Shown one piece after another: positions 1-9,439 of a stretch of DNA of 64,000 nt. Numbering within the stretch: the stretch's first letter is position 1; every line of letters begins with the position of its first letter. A program made the translations under genes and the position numbers. The notes beneath the pieces were generated by a model. That model made no database searches, was not told the DNA's origin, and saw only the letters and a program-made list of their open reading frames with translations. Origin of the DNA: an uncultured Bacteroidales bacterium (GTDB lineage: Bacteria > Bacteroidota > Bacteroidia > Bacteroidales > UBA4417); NCBI GenBank assembly GCA_903879715.1, contig CAIRMR010000034.1, positions 20,515 to 84,514 on the forward strand, read 5' to 3'.

Positions 1-601
1 CTCCTTTCGGGATATAACAGAACGAACCATCACTGAAAACAGCTGAGTTTAACGCGGCAAAGAAATTATCGTTGCTTGGCACTACGCTTCCCATGTATTG
101 CTTTACGAGATCAGGATGGTTTTGAACAGCATCGCTGAATGAGCAAAATATTACTCCATATTTTGAAAGTGTATCTGTAAAAGTGGTTTTAACCGAAACG
201 CTGTCGATAACAGCATCCACTGCTACACCGCTCAGTTTTTTCTGTTCGTCGAGCGAGATGCCAAGTTTTTTGAACGTATCGAGGAGTTCAGGATCAACTT
301 CATCAAGGCTTGCCAGCTCTTTTTTTCGTTTAGGCGCTGCGTAATAGATAATATCCTGGTATTTGATTGCCGGGTGATGAATATGCGCCCATTTTGGTTC
401 AGTCAGCGTAAGCCAATGGCGATATGAAGTAAGCCGGAACTCAAGCATCCAGTCAGGTTCATTCTTTTTTGCCGAAATGAATCTTACCGTATCTTCACTC
501 AGTCCAACAGCAGCCAAGTCCATCTCGATATTGGTATGAAAACCATACTTATAGTCGCTGTTGGTTACCTCTTCAAGTATATTATTCTGATTCTTTTCCA
601 T
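1..601 (-). CDS. sufB: SufB, Fe-S cluster assembly scaffold (5' part, runs off left edge)
   Basis: The reverse strand from the ATG at 599-601 reads open to the window edge, giving about 200 N-terminal residues of a protein normally near 480. The translation contains [20 protein letters not shown] near the N-terminus, then [43 protein letters not shown] and [16 protein letters not shown], the typical start of the SufB scaffold. SufB with SufC and SufD assembles Fe-S clusters in the cytoplasm; the C-terminal beta-helix and cluster ligands lie outside the window. The rest of a suf operon would be expected to the left, downstream of this gene. Recognition is by motif memory, not by a search, but is firm. 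Confidence 0.93.
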   Translation of the reverse strand, partial: MEKNQNNILEEVTNSDYKYGFHTNIEMDLAAVGLSEDTVRFISAKKNEPDWMLEFRLTSYRHWLTLTEPKWAHIHHPAIKYQDIIYYAAPKRKKELASLDEVDPELLDTFKKLGISLDEQKKLSGVAVDAVIDSVSVKTTFTDTLSKYGVIFCSFSDAVQNHPDLVKQYMGSVVPSNDNFFAALNSAVFSDGSFCYIPKG

Positions 602-817
602 TTCTTAGTGATGTTCAACCGCTTATTTATCTTTGGTTTAAATAAATTTAGCGGGCAAAGTTAGTAATAATAAAGGTATTGCAATACCTTATTAGCGTGT
701 TCTTTTAGTAAAAAACAAGCAGAAGTATGATTTGTTTTCAGATTTCGGAAAATGAATACTGAATTTGATTTTACAGCTCATTTGGAATAATCGTGCTTTT
801 AGAAATTAAGAAAGATA

Positions 818-996
818 AACCACGGAGACACTAAGGACACGGAGGAACACGGAGAAAAAATAAAAGTTGAGGATTTCAAGGTATTTGACACTTTCATTGA
901 AAAATTATTTTATCAAAATGAGGGATGCTGGAATTTCAGTCATTTTTAAAAAAATAAAACTCCATGCCCCTCAGTGTAATCTGTGTCTCCGTGGTT
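818..996. repeat. MITE-like inverted-repeat element
   Basis: A 14-base inverted repeat, AACCACGGAGACAC at 818-831 and its complement at 983-996, bounds about 150 AT-rich bases. The left side carries further degenerate copies (ggacacggagg, aacacggag). The element fills most of the gap between sufB and thiL (divergent genes) and ends just upstream of the thiL promoter. A single related fragment occurs at 23717-23754. No ORF lies inside. Confidence 0.6.
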
Positions 997-1007
997 AATA
1001 AAAACCT

Positions 1008-1015
1008 TAATTTTG
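1008..1015 (+). promoter_or_regulatory. Putative -7 promoter box of thiL
   Basis: TAATTTTG fits the Bacteroidota -7 consensus TAnnTTTG and lies 16 bases before the thiL ATG. No clear -33 TTTG was found at the expected distance, so this rests on one box only. Confidence 0.4.
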
Positions 1016-1031
1016 CCGGAAAATTTATTTC

Positions 1032-2084
1032 ATGATTGATCCAACACCGGGCAAACGAACCGAACTTTCATCTTTAGGCGAATTCGGACTTATAAAGCAC
1101 CTCACAGATTCATTTGTTTGTGAGCAACCCTCTACAATAAAAGGCATTGGCGATGATGCGGCCGTTATTGATTATGGAGAAAAAGTAACTTTGGTTTCCA
1201 CTGATTTACTGGTCGAAGGCGTTCATTTCGATCTGGCCTATATGCCATTGAGGCACCTGGGATACAAATGCGCGACCGTTAATTTTTCGGATATTGTGGC
1301 TATGAATGGCACACCGAGGCAGCTTTTTGTCGGAATTTCAGTGTCAAACCGCTTTCCGGTGGAAGCACTCGAAGAAATCTATGAGGGAATAAAACTGGCG
1401 TGTACTCGCTATAAAGTTGACCTGGCAGGAGGAGATACAACATCTTCGGTTCATGGATTGTTCTTGTCCCTAACCGTTACCGGAGAAGCTGCAAAAGAAG
1501 ATGTTGTATATCGCAATACAGCCAAAGAAAATGACCTGATCTGCGTTACCGGCGACCTTGGCAGCGCTTACATGGGCTTGCTTTTACTCGAACGCGAAAA
1601 GAAGGTTTTTGAAGCAGATCCCGGAATGCAACCCGACCTGGCTGGTTTTGATTATATTCTGGAACGCCAGCTTAAACCAGAACCTCGTACTGATATTATT
1701 GAATTACTCAAAACAGTAGGAGTGAAGCCAACTGCCATGATTGATATTTCGGACGGACTTGCTTCGGAAGTTCTTCATATTTGTGAAGATTCCGGGCTTG
1801 GATGCCGTATTTTTGAGGATAAGATTCCTCTCGATGCCATGACTATTGCCGCCGCCGAAGAATTTAATATTCAGCCGGTTACTGCGGCTATGAATGGGGG
1901 CGAAGATTATGAGCTTCTGTTTACCATTAATATGAATGATTTTGAAAAAATAAAAGACCTGGAGGGTGTTAGCATCATTGGTCATATGACTGAGCCAAAT
2001 GCAGGCGTTTACCTTGCAACAAACAATGGTCCGCTGATTCAGATTGAGGCATTGGGGTGGAATCATATGCGGGATGAGGAGTAA
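1032..2084 (+). CDS. thiL: Thiamine-monophosphate kinase ThiL
   Basis: ThiL phosphorylates thiamine monophosphate with ATP to the cofactor thiamine diphosphate in the cytoplasm. The 350-residue length is normal. The N-terminal AIRS-type domain shows GDDAAV (about 40-45), STDLLVEGVHF (56-66, substrate and Mg binding) and AGGDTTSS (about 134-141); the C-terminal domain shows MIDISDGLASE (about 235-245) and NGGEDYELLF (about 286-295). The ATG start places the family-typical LGEFGLIKHL at residue 15, so it is well supported. uvrC follows on the same strand after 126 bases that contain an interspersed repeat. No TPP riboswitch was recognised upstream. Confidence 0.95.
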   Translation: MIDPTPGKRTELSSLGEFGLIKHLTDSFVCEQPSTIKGIGDDAAVIDYGEKVTLVSTDLLVEGVHFDLAYMPLRHLGYKCATVNFSDIVAMNGTPRQLFVGISVSNRFPVEALEEIYEGIKLACTRYKVDLAGGDTTSSVHGLFLSLTVTGEAAKEDVVYRNTAKENDLICVTGDLGSAYMGLLLLEREKKVFEADPGMQPDLAGFDYILERQLKPEPRTDIIELLKTVGVKPTAMIDISDGLASEVLHICEDSGLGCRIFEDKIPLDAMTIAAAEEFNIQPVTAAMNGGEDYELLFTINMNDFEKIKDLEGVSIIGHMTEPNAGVYLATNNGPLIQIEALGWNHMRDEE

Positions 2085-2128
2085 GGTGCAGAAAAATAGA
2101 AAATAGAAAATGGGAAATAGAAAATAGA

Positions 2129-2178
2129 AGGGGCGAGGGGCACTTCGACTCCGCTCAGTGCAGGCTTGGCGAAGGGAG
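2129..2178. repeat. Interspersed G-rich repeat in thiL-uvrC gap
   Basis: The stretch contains ggggcgagggg followed by cacttcgactccgctcagtg and gcttggcgaaggg. The first part belongs to the family of gggcgaagggcg-type repeats seen at 15758, 29741, 32261 and 43021; the 'cttcg...ctcagtg' part recurs degenerately near 22268. It lies between two co-directional genes and shows no ORF. Confidence 0.5.
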
Positions 2179-2210
2179 ATATGAAACAGTTGATCATAAT
2201 TCATTAAGCG

Positions 2211-4091
2211 GTGAGCCCAGTAAAGTTAAACCTTGAATCCCTAACCCCCAAAACCAAACCCCTAAATTCTCCCTTGTCAAAACATTCCATCCATATCCAG
2301 AATATCGTCCGCGAACTGCCCGACAGTCCCGGGGTGTATCAGTATTACGATAAGGAAGGGAAAATACTGTATGTCGGCAAAGCCAAGAATCTTAAAAAAA
2401 GAGTTTCTTCGTATTTCCGGCAGAATGAATCCCTGATCGGTAAAGTCAGAATTCTGGTTCAGAAAATTGTTGATATCCAGATTGTTGTTGTTGAAACTGA
2501 GCTTGATGCTTTACTGCTGGAGAACAACCTGATTAAAAAATACCAGCCTCGTTACAACGTGATGCTGAAGGATGATAAAACCTATCCCTGGATTTGCATC
2601 AAAAAGGAAGCTTTCCCACGCATTTTTCCCACAAGACATCGCATCAATGATGGTTCCGACTATTTCGGTCCGTATGCTTCGGTAAAAATGATGCATACCT
2701 TGCTTGATCTTATACGGCAATTATACCAGATCCGTACATGCAGTCTTAACCTGAGCGCAGCCAATATCCGCGCAGGAAAATATAAGGTTTGCCTCGAATT
2801 TCACATGAAAAATTGCCAGGGACCGTGCGAAAATCTTCAGACTGAAGAAGACTACGGGCAATCGCTGGTCGAAATCAGGAATATCCTTCGGGGGAATATT
2901 TCTTCTGCCCGGCAACATTTGGTTGGAATGATGAAGGAATATGCCGATACCTTTCAGTTTGAAAAAGCGCATATCGTTAAGGAGAAAATTGTGCTGCTCG
3001 ACCGCTACCAGAGCAAGTCGTCCATTGTGAGTCCGTCGATCCATAATATTGATATTTTTTCCTACGTGGATGAGCCTACAGCCGCATATATCAATTTCAT
3101 GAAAGTAATCAATGGATGTATTATCCAGGCACATACCGTTGAACTTCGCAAGAAACTGGACGAACCTCCGGAAGATTTGCTTTTGCTTGCCATTGTTGAG
3201 TTGCGTGAGCGTTTCGATTCCGATTCACCCGAAATTATTGTTCCGTTTAAACCAGATGTGGAATTGCCGGGAGTAACATATACCACCCCGATTCGTGGCG
3301 AGAAGAAAAAGCTTCTCGAACTTTCGGAACGCAATGCCAAATATTACATGCTCGAAAAGCATAAACAGCTTGAACATGTTGATCCGGAACGCCATACCAC
3401 TCGGATTATGGCCCAGATGCAGGCTGATCTCAGGCTGAAAGAACATCCGGTGCGTATCGATTGTTTCGATAATTCGAATATACAAGGATCATACCCGGTG
3501 GCGGCAATGGTTGTGTTCACCAACGGCAAACCCGATAAAAAAGAATACCGCCATTTCAATATTAAAACTGTAGAGGGTCCCAACGACTTTGCTTCGATGG
3601 AAGAAGTAATTTACCGCCGCTATAAACGTGTTATTGATGAAGAACAGCCTTTACCACAATTAATTATCGTTGACGGTGGCAAGGGACAACTCAGCTCAGC
3701 CATGGAAAGCATTGATAAGCTTGGACTTCATGGAAAAGTGGCAGTTATCGGAATTGCTAAAAAGCTGGAAGAAATCTATTATCCGGGTGACTCATTACCT
3801 TTATATATTGATAAGAAATCGGAAACGCTTCGTATTATTCAGCAATTGCGTGACGAAGCCCACCGTTTTGGAATTACCCATCACCGTAAGCGTCGCGAAA
3901 AAGGAACTATTAAAACGGAACTTACCGAAATTGCCGGTGTCGGCGAATCAACATCAACTTTATTGCTGCGAAAATTCCGGTCGGTAAAAGCTATCAAAGA
4001 AGCTTCGCTGGCTGAAATACAGAAAGTTGGCGGATTAGCGAAAGGGAAGATAGTTTATGAGTATTTCCATCCGGAGAAACTGACTGAATAA
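2211..4091 (+). CDS. uvrC: Excinuclease ABC subunit C (UvrC)
   Basis: UvrC makes both incisions in nucleotide excision repair, with UvrA and UvrB. Visible in order: the GIY-YIG nuclease (SPGVYQYY at 39-46, then ILYVGKAKNLKKRVSSYF), a UVR UvrB-binding helix pair near 215-255, the RNase H-like endonuclease (RIDCFDNSNIQG near 415, then LIIVDGGKGQLS near 486), and C-terminal helix-hairpin-helix motifs (IAGVGESTSTLLLRKF, then VGGLAKGKIV). The length (626) is near normal. The start is odd: no ATG lies near the expected place. GTG at 2211 is the best available start and adds about 25 residues, of repeat-like composition (SLTPKTKPLNSPLS), before the family-typical beginning IQNIVRELP. Confidence 0.94.
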   Translation: MSPVKLNLESLTPKTKPLNSPLSKHSIHIQNIVRELPDSPGVYQYYDKEGKILYVGKAKNLKKRVSSYFRQNESLIGKVRILVQKIVDIQIVVVETELDALLLENNLIKKYQPRYNVMLKDDKTYPWICIKKEAFPRIFPTRHRINDGSDYFGPYASVKMMHTLLDLIRQLYQIRTCSLNLSAANIRAGKYKVCLEFHMKNCQGPCENLQTEEDYGQSLVEIRNILRGNISSARQHLVGMMKEYADTFQFEKAHIVKEKIVLLDRYQSKSSIVSPSIHNIDIFSYVDEPTAAYINFMKVINGCIIQAHTVELRKKLDEPPEDLLLLAIVELRERFDSDSPEIIVPFKPDVELPGVTYTTPIRGEKKKLLELSERNAKYYMLEKHKQLEHVDPERHTTRIMAQMQADLRLKEHPVRIDCFDNSNIQGSYPVAAMVVFTNGKPDKKEYRHFNIKTVEGPNDFASMEEVIYRRYKRVIDEEQPLPQLIIVDGGKGQLSSAMESIDKLGLHGKVAVIGIAKKLEEIYYPGDSLPLYIDKKSETLRIIQQLRDEAHRFGITHHRKRREKGTIKTELTEIAGVGESTSTLLLRKFRSVKAIKEASLAEIQKVGGLAKGKIVYEYFHPEKLTE

Positions 4092-4283
4092 GCTTTATCC
4101 TTTTTTTATAGTATTACTCCATAAATTTGGAGTTCAATTAATTCAATTATTTATAGGGCTATTGTGCAATCTTTTACTTTTACCCCTCCAGGTTTCCCCA
4201 AAGGAATACTTGAAATAAATCACTTTTAAAAGGTACAGACAAATCAGAATGAGGCTCCCCAACTTATAAAACGGTCTCGAAAA

Positions 4284-4325
4284 GTCTGCTCCGAAAAAAG
4301 CATTGTATTGCTTTCAGGAGCAGAC
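4284..4325. terminator. Hairpin between convergent genes
   Basis: GTCTGCTCC (4284-4292) pairs with GGAGCAGAC (4317-4325), and inside it AAAGCA pairs with TGCTTT. The stem lies in the 357-base gap between convergent uvrC and the secreted-protein gene, where a bidirectional terminator would be expected, but neither side has a strong T-run. The rest of the gap shows no gene. Confidence 0.4.
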
Positions 4326-4447
4326 CCGCATACAGTAAAAAACGGATATTTAAATTTCCCGTAAATCTTGATTTGCAATATTCCAGCTAAGACTTTAAAT
4401 TAACTCTGCCGATTGTTTGGCTAAAAAGACAATTCCGAATATCAGTT

Positions 4448-6052
4448 TTAGTTTAAAAGGGCTTTCCCAACCCAGATATTCTTCCCTTTCAGATCATTCC
4501 CGATATACAGAATGCTTTTTTCCTGCTCATCATATTTTGATTCTCTGAGATAATACTTCCCGCCGCCCATAGATTGAATTGCGCTCAAGGTTGAGTTACC
4601 CAAATCAATTTTTACTATTCTCGGAAAAAATACACGGGTGATATTGCCGGTAAACCAATCTTTATCGCCCATAACTTCCCATAATTCCCAGTAAATAGTA
4701 TTATTGTCTGCGGAGGCATAAAAATTCTGTTCCATCGAAAAAATCTCACTTGCCTTATCCTCATTCGCTTTCCCTATACCATACTGAGCCTTGATATTCC
4801 CGTTTTTATCAATCTGAAAACAGACTATGTCTTTGAACGAATCAATAATATCAATTGAATTCCCGTTTTTTTGAGTCATCCAGCTGGTTAATTGCCCTGT
4901 AATAAGGTAATCGCCCAAGGCAGTTACATAAAAATTCTGGAGCTGGAACTTTTTCCCTTTATATATACTGGCTCCTTTATCGCCGGGGGCTGTTTTGAAT
5001 TTAGCCTTAAACTCAGCAACAGGTGTGGTTGAAGCAAAAGCAAGCTGGCTGCCACCAAATTTCAGCAAATGGAAATTGTCCATATCATCATCAAGGCATT
5101 TTCTCCACTTCATATCCCATTTATTGTTCCCCTCCATACTTGCGGCTTTGGCACCGGGATTGTAAATCGGAGCATACTCACTGAATACTTCACTAAATGC
5201 TTCTTTCGATTTTTTTGAAGTACCAAAGAAATAAACATTTTCGCCCTGTTCGTAAGCAGCCGAAATAAGCAATGCTGAGGCAGGGCTTGTAAATTCAACT
5301 TTGTTTTTGAGATTGCCCTCAATATTATATTTGAAATAAACATATTTGGAAAGATCTGAAGACTCTTTGGGCGCAAATACCATCACCACATCTTCACTTT
5401 CCAGCATGGAGGAAAAAACCAAAGTGTACGCACCTTTTAAATCAACCGGATTATCTTTTAACTCAAGTTTATCATCAAATAAAAGTATTGAAAACTTATC
5501 TGCCAGTGCTTTGTCCTTGGTTTCAGTTTTAGCAATCACAAAAACATTACTTTTATTTACATCGTTTGAAGAATAGGATGCATATCCGATATATACTCTT
5601 CCATCATCGTTTTTTGCTTTAATGGTTTCGGACGAAAGCCATTTCTTGACCTGATACCTTTGTTTTTTTTGATTCCAGGTTTCCAAAGCTACATCTTTGT
5701 TCAATTTAAGTGTTACCCTCATCGCTGCCACACCAGTTCCACCGACATATGCCCTATAATATGTGCGCTCCATATCTGGTTTATTTTCTTTATTTACCTG
5801 TATGTCCGAAGCATTAATAAATTTCAGATTCTTGTCGAAGCTGTATTGCTCATAGGAGACGACCTCGCTTTTTTTATCAAGCTTCATACGATAAGTGATG
5901 TTGCTGTTTCCTTTATCATCCTTATTCACTTCATACATCTGCCCTTTTTGTGCTTTGTCGGAAAGGGGCTGAACACTCTCTTTAAACTCTTGCGCATAGG
6001 AATTCGCAGTAATAAACGCACAAATAACAATGGCGATTAAAGTAATTTTCAT
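4448..6052 (-). CDS. Secreted protein of unknown function
   Basis: No family was recognised. The 534-residue product starts with a clear Sec signal peptide (MKITLIAIVICAFITANSYA, cleavage probably before QEF), so it is exported to the periplasm or cell surface. The mature part is Lys/Asp/Ser-rich with alternating hydrophobic strands and repeated phrases such as VYIGYASY, VYFFGTSKKSKE and DYLITGQLTSWM, which suggests a beta-rich, possibly propeller-like fold, but no repeat unit could be fixed. It ends in ILYIGNDLKGKNIWVGKALLN with no sorting domain. It heads, with the FISUMP/WG genes to its right, a block of minus-strand secreted proteins, but 294 bases separate it from the next one. Confidence 0.8.
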   Translation of the reverse strand: MKITLIAIVICAFITANSYAQEFKESVQPLSDKAQKGQMYEVNKDDKGNSNITYRMKLDKKSEVVSYEQYSFDKNLKFINASDIQVNKENKPDMERTYYRAYVGGTGVAAMRVTLKLNKDVALETWNQKKQRYQVKKWLSSETIKAKNDDGRVYIGYASYSSNDVNKSNVFVIAKTETKDKALADKFSILLFDDKLELKDNPVDLKGAYTLVFSSMLESEDVVMVFAPKESSDLSKYVYFKYNIEGNLKNKVEFTSPASALLISAAYEQGENVYFFGTSKKSKEAFSEVFSEYAPIYNPGAKAASMEGNNKWDMKWRKCLDDDMDNFHLLKFGGSQLAFASTTPVAEFKAKFKTAPGDKGASIYKGKKFQLQNFYVTALGDYLITGQLTSWMTQKNGNSIDIIDSFKDIVCFQIDKNGNIKAQYGIGKANEDKASEIFSMEQNFYASADNNTIYWELWEVMGDKDWFTGNITRVFFPRIVKIDLGNSTLSAIQSMGGGKYYLRESKYDEQEKSILYIGNDLKGKNIWVGKALLN

Positions 6053-6346
6053 AGTTTTTAGTTGTTTAGTTTCCTACTCGTATGGCTTTTCAGTATCGCC
6101 CCCGAATTATTAACCTGTGCGGGAAAGGTCCGTTTTTAGTGGGTTCTGGCTCCACGTTTTTTAAGTTCTGTTTATACCCTTGATCGCAATGTATTTCTCA
6201 GATGATTTGTTTACTTGCTTTCACTATAATTTTAGTATTATAAACCTTTATGTTTTCGAGAGGAAAATACATCCTTGGCCTTGCATTCAGTAATGGGGTT
6301 CCGGCAAGATTGATGGTTCACTGGTATAGCCTGCTTTTTTTGTATC

Positions 6347-7012
6347 TCAGTCTTTCAAACATCGTACGGAAAGGCCACGATATTTTCCGAAGGAAGCCCT
6401 GCCTATAATATCTTTTCCATCGCTGTACATGTAACAGAACCAGGCGTCATCTGTATTGAACCCGGTTGAACTCCACCAATAACCATAGTTTCCATTGAAC
6501 CTGAAAGCATCGTTACGGCAGCCGCCCGGAAGGGCTGTAAAACCGCTGCTATTGGATGCAACTGTATCAGGACTATTCCAGCCTGAAATTGATTTTAGTT
6601 TCCCGGCCGCAACATCTGCACCGCCTAAGTAGGTTGTAAGAGTCATCCACTCAGCATCGGTGGATACATGCCAGCCAATCGGGCAAAGTTTTTTAGTGTT
6701 TACCGCGTACCAATTGTAAAGCAAGCCAAATTCATCTGCATAAGTCTCCATCCCATTTCCGTATGCGCAATACCCTGGAGCGGTTAAATCCTGCCATTCA
6801 TAATCATCCGTTACCATTGGGATTTCTTTGCCATCATTTAAGGTGGTTACCACTAAGTTTGCATTCATCCATGTTTGAGTTCCAATTTTCACCGAATTAT
6901 AAATATTCCCATCGGCATCGGTTACCGTTTCGGCCGTACTAACTACCTGGGCATAACAATTTATTGCAATCATTACAATTGCGATAGTTAAAATTATAGA
7001 TTTGTTTTTCAT
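6347..7012 (-). CDS. FISUMP-domain secreted protein (copy 1)
   Basis: The protein has a signal peptide (MKNKSIILTIAIVMIAINCYA) followed by one Fibrobacter succinogenes major paralogous (FISUMP) domain. Recognisable marks are DADGNIYNSVKIGTQTWMNANL (about 33-54), YGLLYNWYAV-like FGLLYNWYAVNTKKLCPIGWH (about 94-114), WHVSTDAEW, and the C-terminal LPGGCRNDAFRFNGNYGYWWSS with RGLSVRCLKD at the end. The domain is common in secreted Bacteroidota proteins; its biochemical role is not established. The protein is a clear paralogue of the product at 9440-10102. Next upstream on the same strand is a WG-repeat gene, 189 bases away. Confidence 0.85.
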   Translation of the reverse strand: MKNKSIILTIAIVMIAINCYAQVVSTAETVTDADGNIYNSVKIGTQTWMNANLVVTTLNDGKEIPMVTDDYEWQDLTAPGYCAYGNGMETYADEFGLLYNWYAVNTKKLCPIGWHVSTDAEWMTLTTYLGGADVAAGKLKSISGWNSPDTVASNSSGFTALPGGCRNDAFRFNGNYGYWWSSTGFNTDDAWFCYMYSDGKDIIGRASFGKYRGLSVRCLKD

Positions 7013-7201
7013 AAAATTAGTGTAACATATTGTTATTATATTGTTTAGATTCTATTTTTCACGCTTTAATGAAAGAATGAATTTCTGCTTCAGTTTTGAT
7101 CAAATACAGAGGATGACTTTAATCGCAAACACAACATTCCTTAGTTCCATCAGTACTATAAATTGACATAACAACAGGGATATCAGATTGCTAAATCCGG
7201 A

Positions 7202-9034
7202 TTAATACACTTTTTCCCCATTTACATTTATCTTATACGAAACGTCATTAAGTTTTACGTTAGCTACCCCGTCTTTAAAAGGATTCGCAATGTCAAATTG
7301 AGTTGGGATAACTTCTACTCCTTTTGGATTAATAAATCCGTATTTCCCACTAGTGTATGATTTCTTAACAGGATTATAAATTCCATCAACAATAACCAGG
7401 GCCAGGCCATCTGTGTAATCCCAAATATAGTCGTATTTTGGCGCAATAACTTCAAGGCCTGATTGCTTATCAATAATGCCCCATTTACCACCATCTATAT
7501 AGCCCTCCGAATTTTTCACTCCTCCAATATTGCTTTTAAGTAAATCTCCTCCATAATCAAAAATGAAATCAAATTTCGGAGGGATAAGCTCATAGTTTGC
7601 GCCAAGGTTTTTATTTACGATGCCGTATTTTTCGTTGAGCTTTACTTTTTGTATATCCAGGCCTTTATAATTATCATAGCATTCATCGTATTTGACTGGA
7701 ATAATTTCTCTCCCATGTGCAGAAATATATCCACTTTTGGTTCCAAGTTTTACCCAAACACATTTGTTTTCAAATAATCCAATATTATCATATATGCAAG
7801 GGATCAATTCTTTGCCTGAAATGCTTATATATCCCTTTTTCCCGTTTAGTGTTACAATGGCCAAAGTGTCGTTGAAATATCCTATTTTATCGTATTTATA
7901 AGGAAGAATAAATTGCGCTTTTTTGTTGATCAGCCCATATTTGCCATTAAGCACAACCCTGGCAACATCGCCTTCGAAAGTATTTTTTTGGTCAAATTTT
8001 AACCCTGATTTGTGGAAATCGAAAAAATGATCTTTATCTTTCTGTATGATCATAAAGCCATCTTCATCGAAGCGAGTAATATACTTGTTTACCGGCGGGT
8101 AAATTTCTTTCCCGGTCTTATCCAGAAGGCCTTCTAATCCATCAGCTTCAACTATAAAATATCCACATGAAGTGTTGATGTTGGAATATTTAAAAGGGAC
8201 AATTATTTTACCGGCACTGTTTATTAAACCCCATAATTCATCTTTTTTAGCTTTATATACTCCATCCTCAGCATAATCCATTTCATCAAATGCAAGAGGA
8301 GTTATTGCCATTCCTTTTGTATTCACCAGGCCAAACTTTGAGGTGTAAGTACTGTCAGTGTTCCATACAATAGCAGTCCCTTTGTTCACCGTTGAGATCC
8401 CTGAATATTTTATCGGGATAACTGTTTGACCTGCCTTGCCAACACAGCCCGCTTTCCCGCCCAAAACCACATTTGCATATCCTTCTGAAAAGCTCCTGAC
8501 CTCATCATATTTTACCGGAATTACAACCAAGCCTGCTGAATTGATGAATCCCCACTTCCCGCCACTGAAAAAGGATTCTTCGTTGTAGTCATCATATTCT
8601 ACTGTGCCACCTATATTAACTGCAGCCATTCCTCCTGAAAAATCGTAGACTTCATCATATTTTAAAGGAACAACAACAATGCCTTTCGGGTTTATAAATC
8701 CCCATTTCCCGCCTATATAATAGGTTTCAGAATTATCGTAATTATCAGCCATTTCGCCGCCTATGTTCACCGCTGCCAGTCCGCCCGAGAATGGATTTAC
8801 ATAAGTGTATTTAGCCTTAACAACCACTTTATCCGAAATTGAATCTTTAAAACCGTACAATCCGGATTCTGAATCATAATATGAAATTAAAACTTGTTTG
8901 GGTTTTGCCACATTAGCAGAGGCTTTCGAACCTGTTGGCGGCGTTTTTGGGGTGGGTGATTTTTGTTGTGCCTGTGTGGCAATACTACTTGTTAATCCCA
9001 TCAGGGCAACGAGAAAAAAAACTTTTGTTTTCAT
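7202..9034 (-). CDS. Secreted WG-repeat protein (copy 1)
   Basis: The product is built of about eleven WG (KWG-type) repeats, each near 45-50 residues, with the pattern GKWGFINPKG-IVVVPLKYDEV-YDFSGGMAAV. Such repeats form beta-rich surface proteins; no enzymatic activity is known for this one. The ATG at 9034 was chosen because it gives a proper signal peptide (MKTKVFFLVALMGLTSSIA, cleavage near ATQA-QQ); an upstream in-frame ATG at 9118 would add 28 basic residues and hide it. A Pro/Lys/Ala-rich linker follows the signal. The protein is a paralogue of the one encoded at 10206-11681, and both sit downstream of a FISUMP gene or next to one. Confidence 0.85.
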   Translation of the reverse strand: MKTKVFFLVALMGLTSSIATQAQQKSPTPKTPPTGSKASANVAKPKQVLISYYDSESGLYGFKDSISDKVVVKAKYTYVNPFSGGLAAVNIGGEMADNYDNSETYYIGGKWGFINPKGIVVVPLKYDEVYDFSGGMAAVNIGGTVEYDDYNEESFFSGGKWGFINSAGLVVIPVKYDEVRSFSEGYANVVLGGKAGCVGKAGQTVIPIKYSGISTVNKGTAIVWNTDSTYTSKFGLVNTKGMAITPLAFDEMDYAEDGVYKAKKDELWGLINSAGKIIVPFKYSNINTSCGYFIVEADGLEGLLDKTGKEIYPPVNKYITRFDEDGFMIIQKDKDHFFDFHKSGLKFDQKNTFEGDVARVVLNGKYGLINKKAQFILPYKYDKIGYFNDTLAIVTLNGKKGYISISGKELIPCIYDNIGLFENKCVWVKLGTKSGYISAHGREIIPVKYDECYDNYKGLDIQKVKLNEKYGIVNKNLGANYELIPPKFDFIFDYGGDLLKSNIGGVKNSEGYIDGGKWGIIDKQSGLEVIAPKYDYIWDYTDGLALVIVDGIYNPVKKSYTSGKYGFINPKGVEVIPTQFDIANPFKDGVANVKLNDVSYKINVNGEKVY

Positions 9035-9267
9035 TTTTGTATGTGTTTGGCTATAAATTAACATTAGGGAACGACTTAAAATTCGAAATTTTGCCGGGAG
9101 CCTTTGTTTGCGACCCATGTAGCTCTTCTCCGGAGAGAGGTTGGGGTGAAATATTACCTGGAATCCATCCTTTTAACGCATCTTGTACTTTAGCAGTGAT
9201 TTTTTTTAAATCTTCGATCACTCATGCCGACTTCAGTTGTAAAAGATCTTTTATTTCTACTTAACAA

Positions 9268-9329
9268 AAATGAAAAATCAACATGTTTTTACCCTTGATC
9301 CCAAAAGGGAACATGTTGATTTTTCATTT
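9268..9329 (-). terminator. Long perfect hairpin downstream of FISUMP copy 2
   Basis: Two 20-base arms (9268-9287 and 9310-9329) are exactly complementary, and the loop itself can pair CCCTT with AAGGG. On the minus strand it lies about 110 bases after the FISUMP stop and is followed by TTTTTGTT, so it can act as an intrinsic terminator for that gene. The remaining bases of the 9035-9439 gap show no gene. Confidence 0.65.
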
Positions 9330-9439
9330 ATTCATCCTATACATCACAGGTTAAAAGTCGCATATTCACGCTGAATTCTATTATGGTAAAGTTGGATTAA
9401 AAGATATTCCTTATAAAAATCTGAATCATCTTTACGGAT

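Noticed and set aside
1700..2204. 166-codon minus-strand frame over the end of thiL
   Set aside because: Opposite strand to a firm thiL gene and extending into repeat DNA; no family match.
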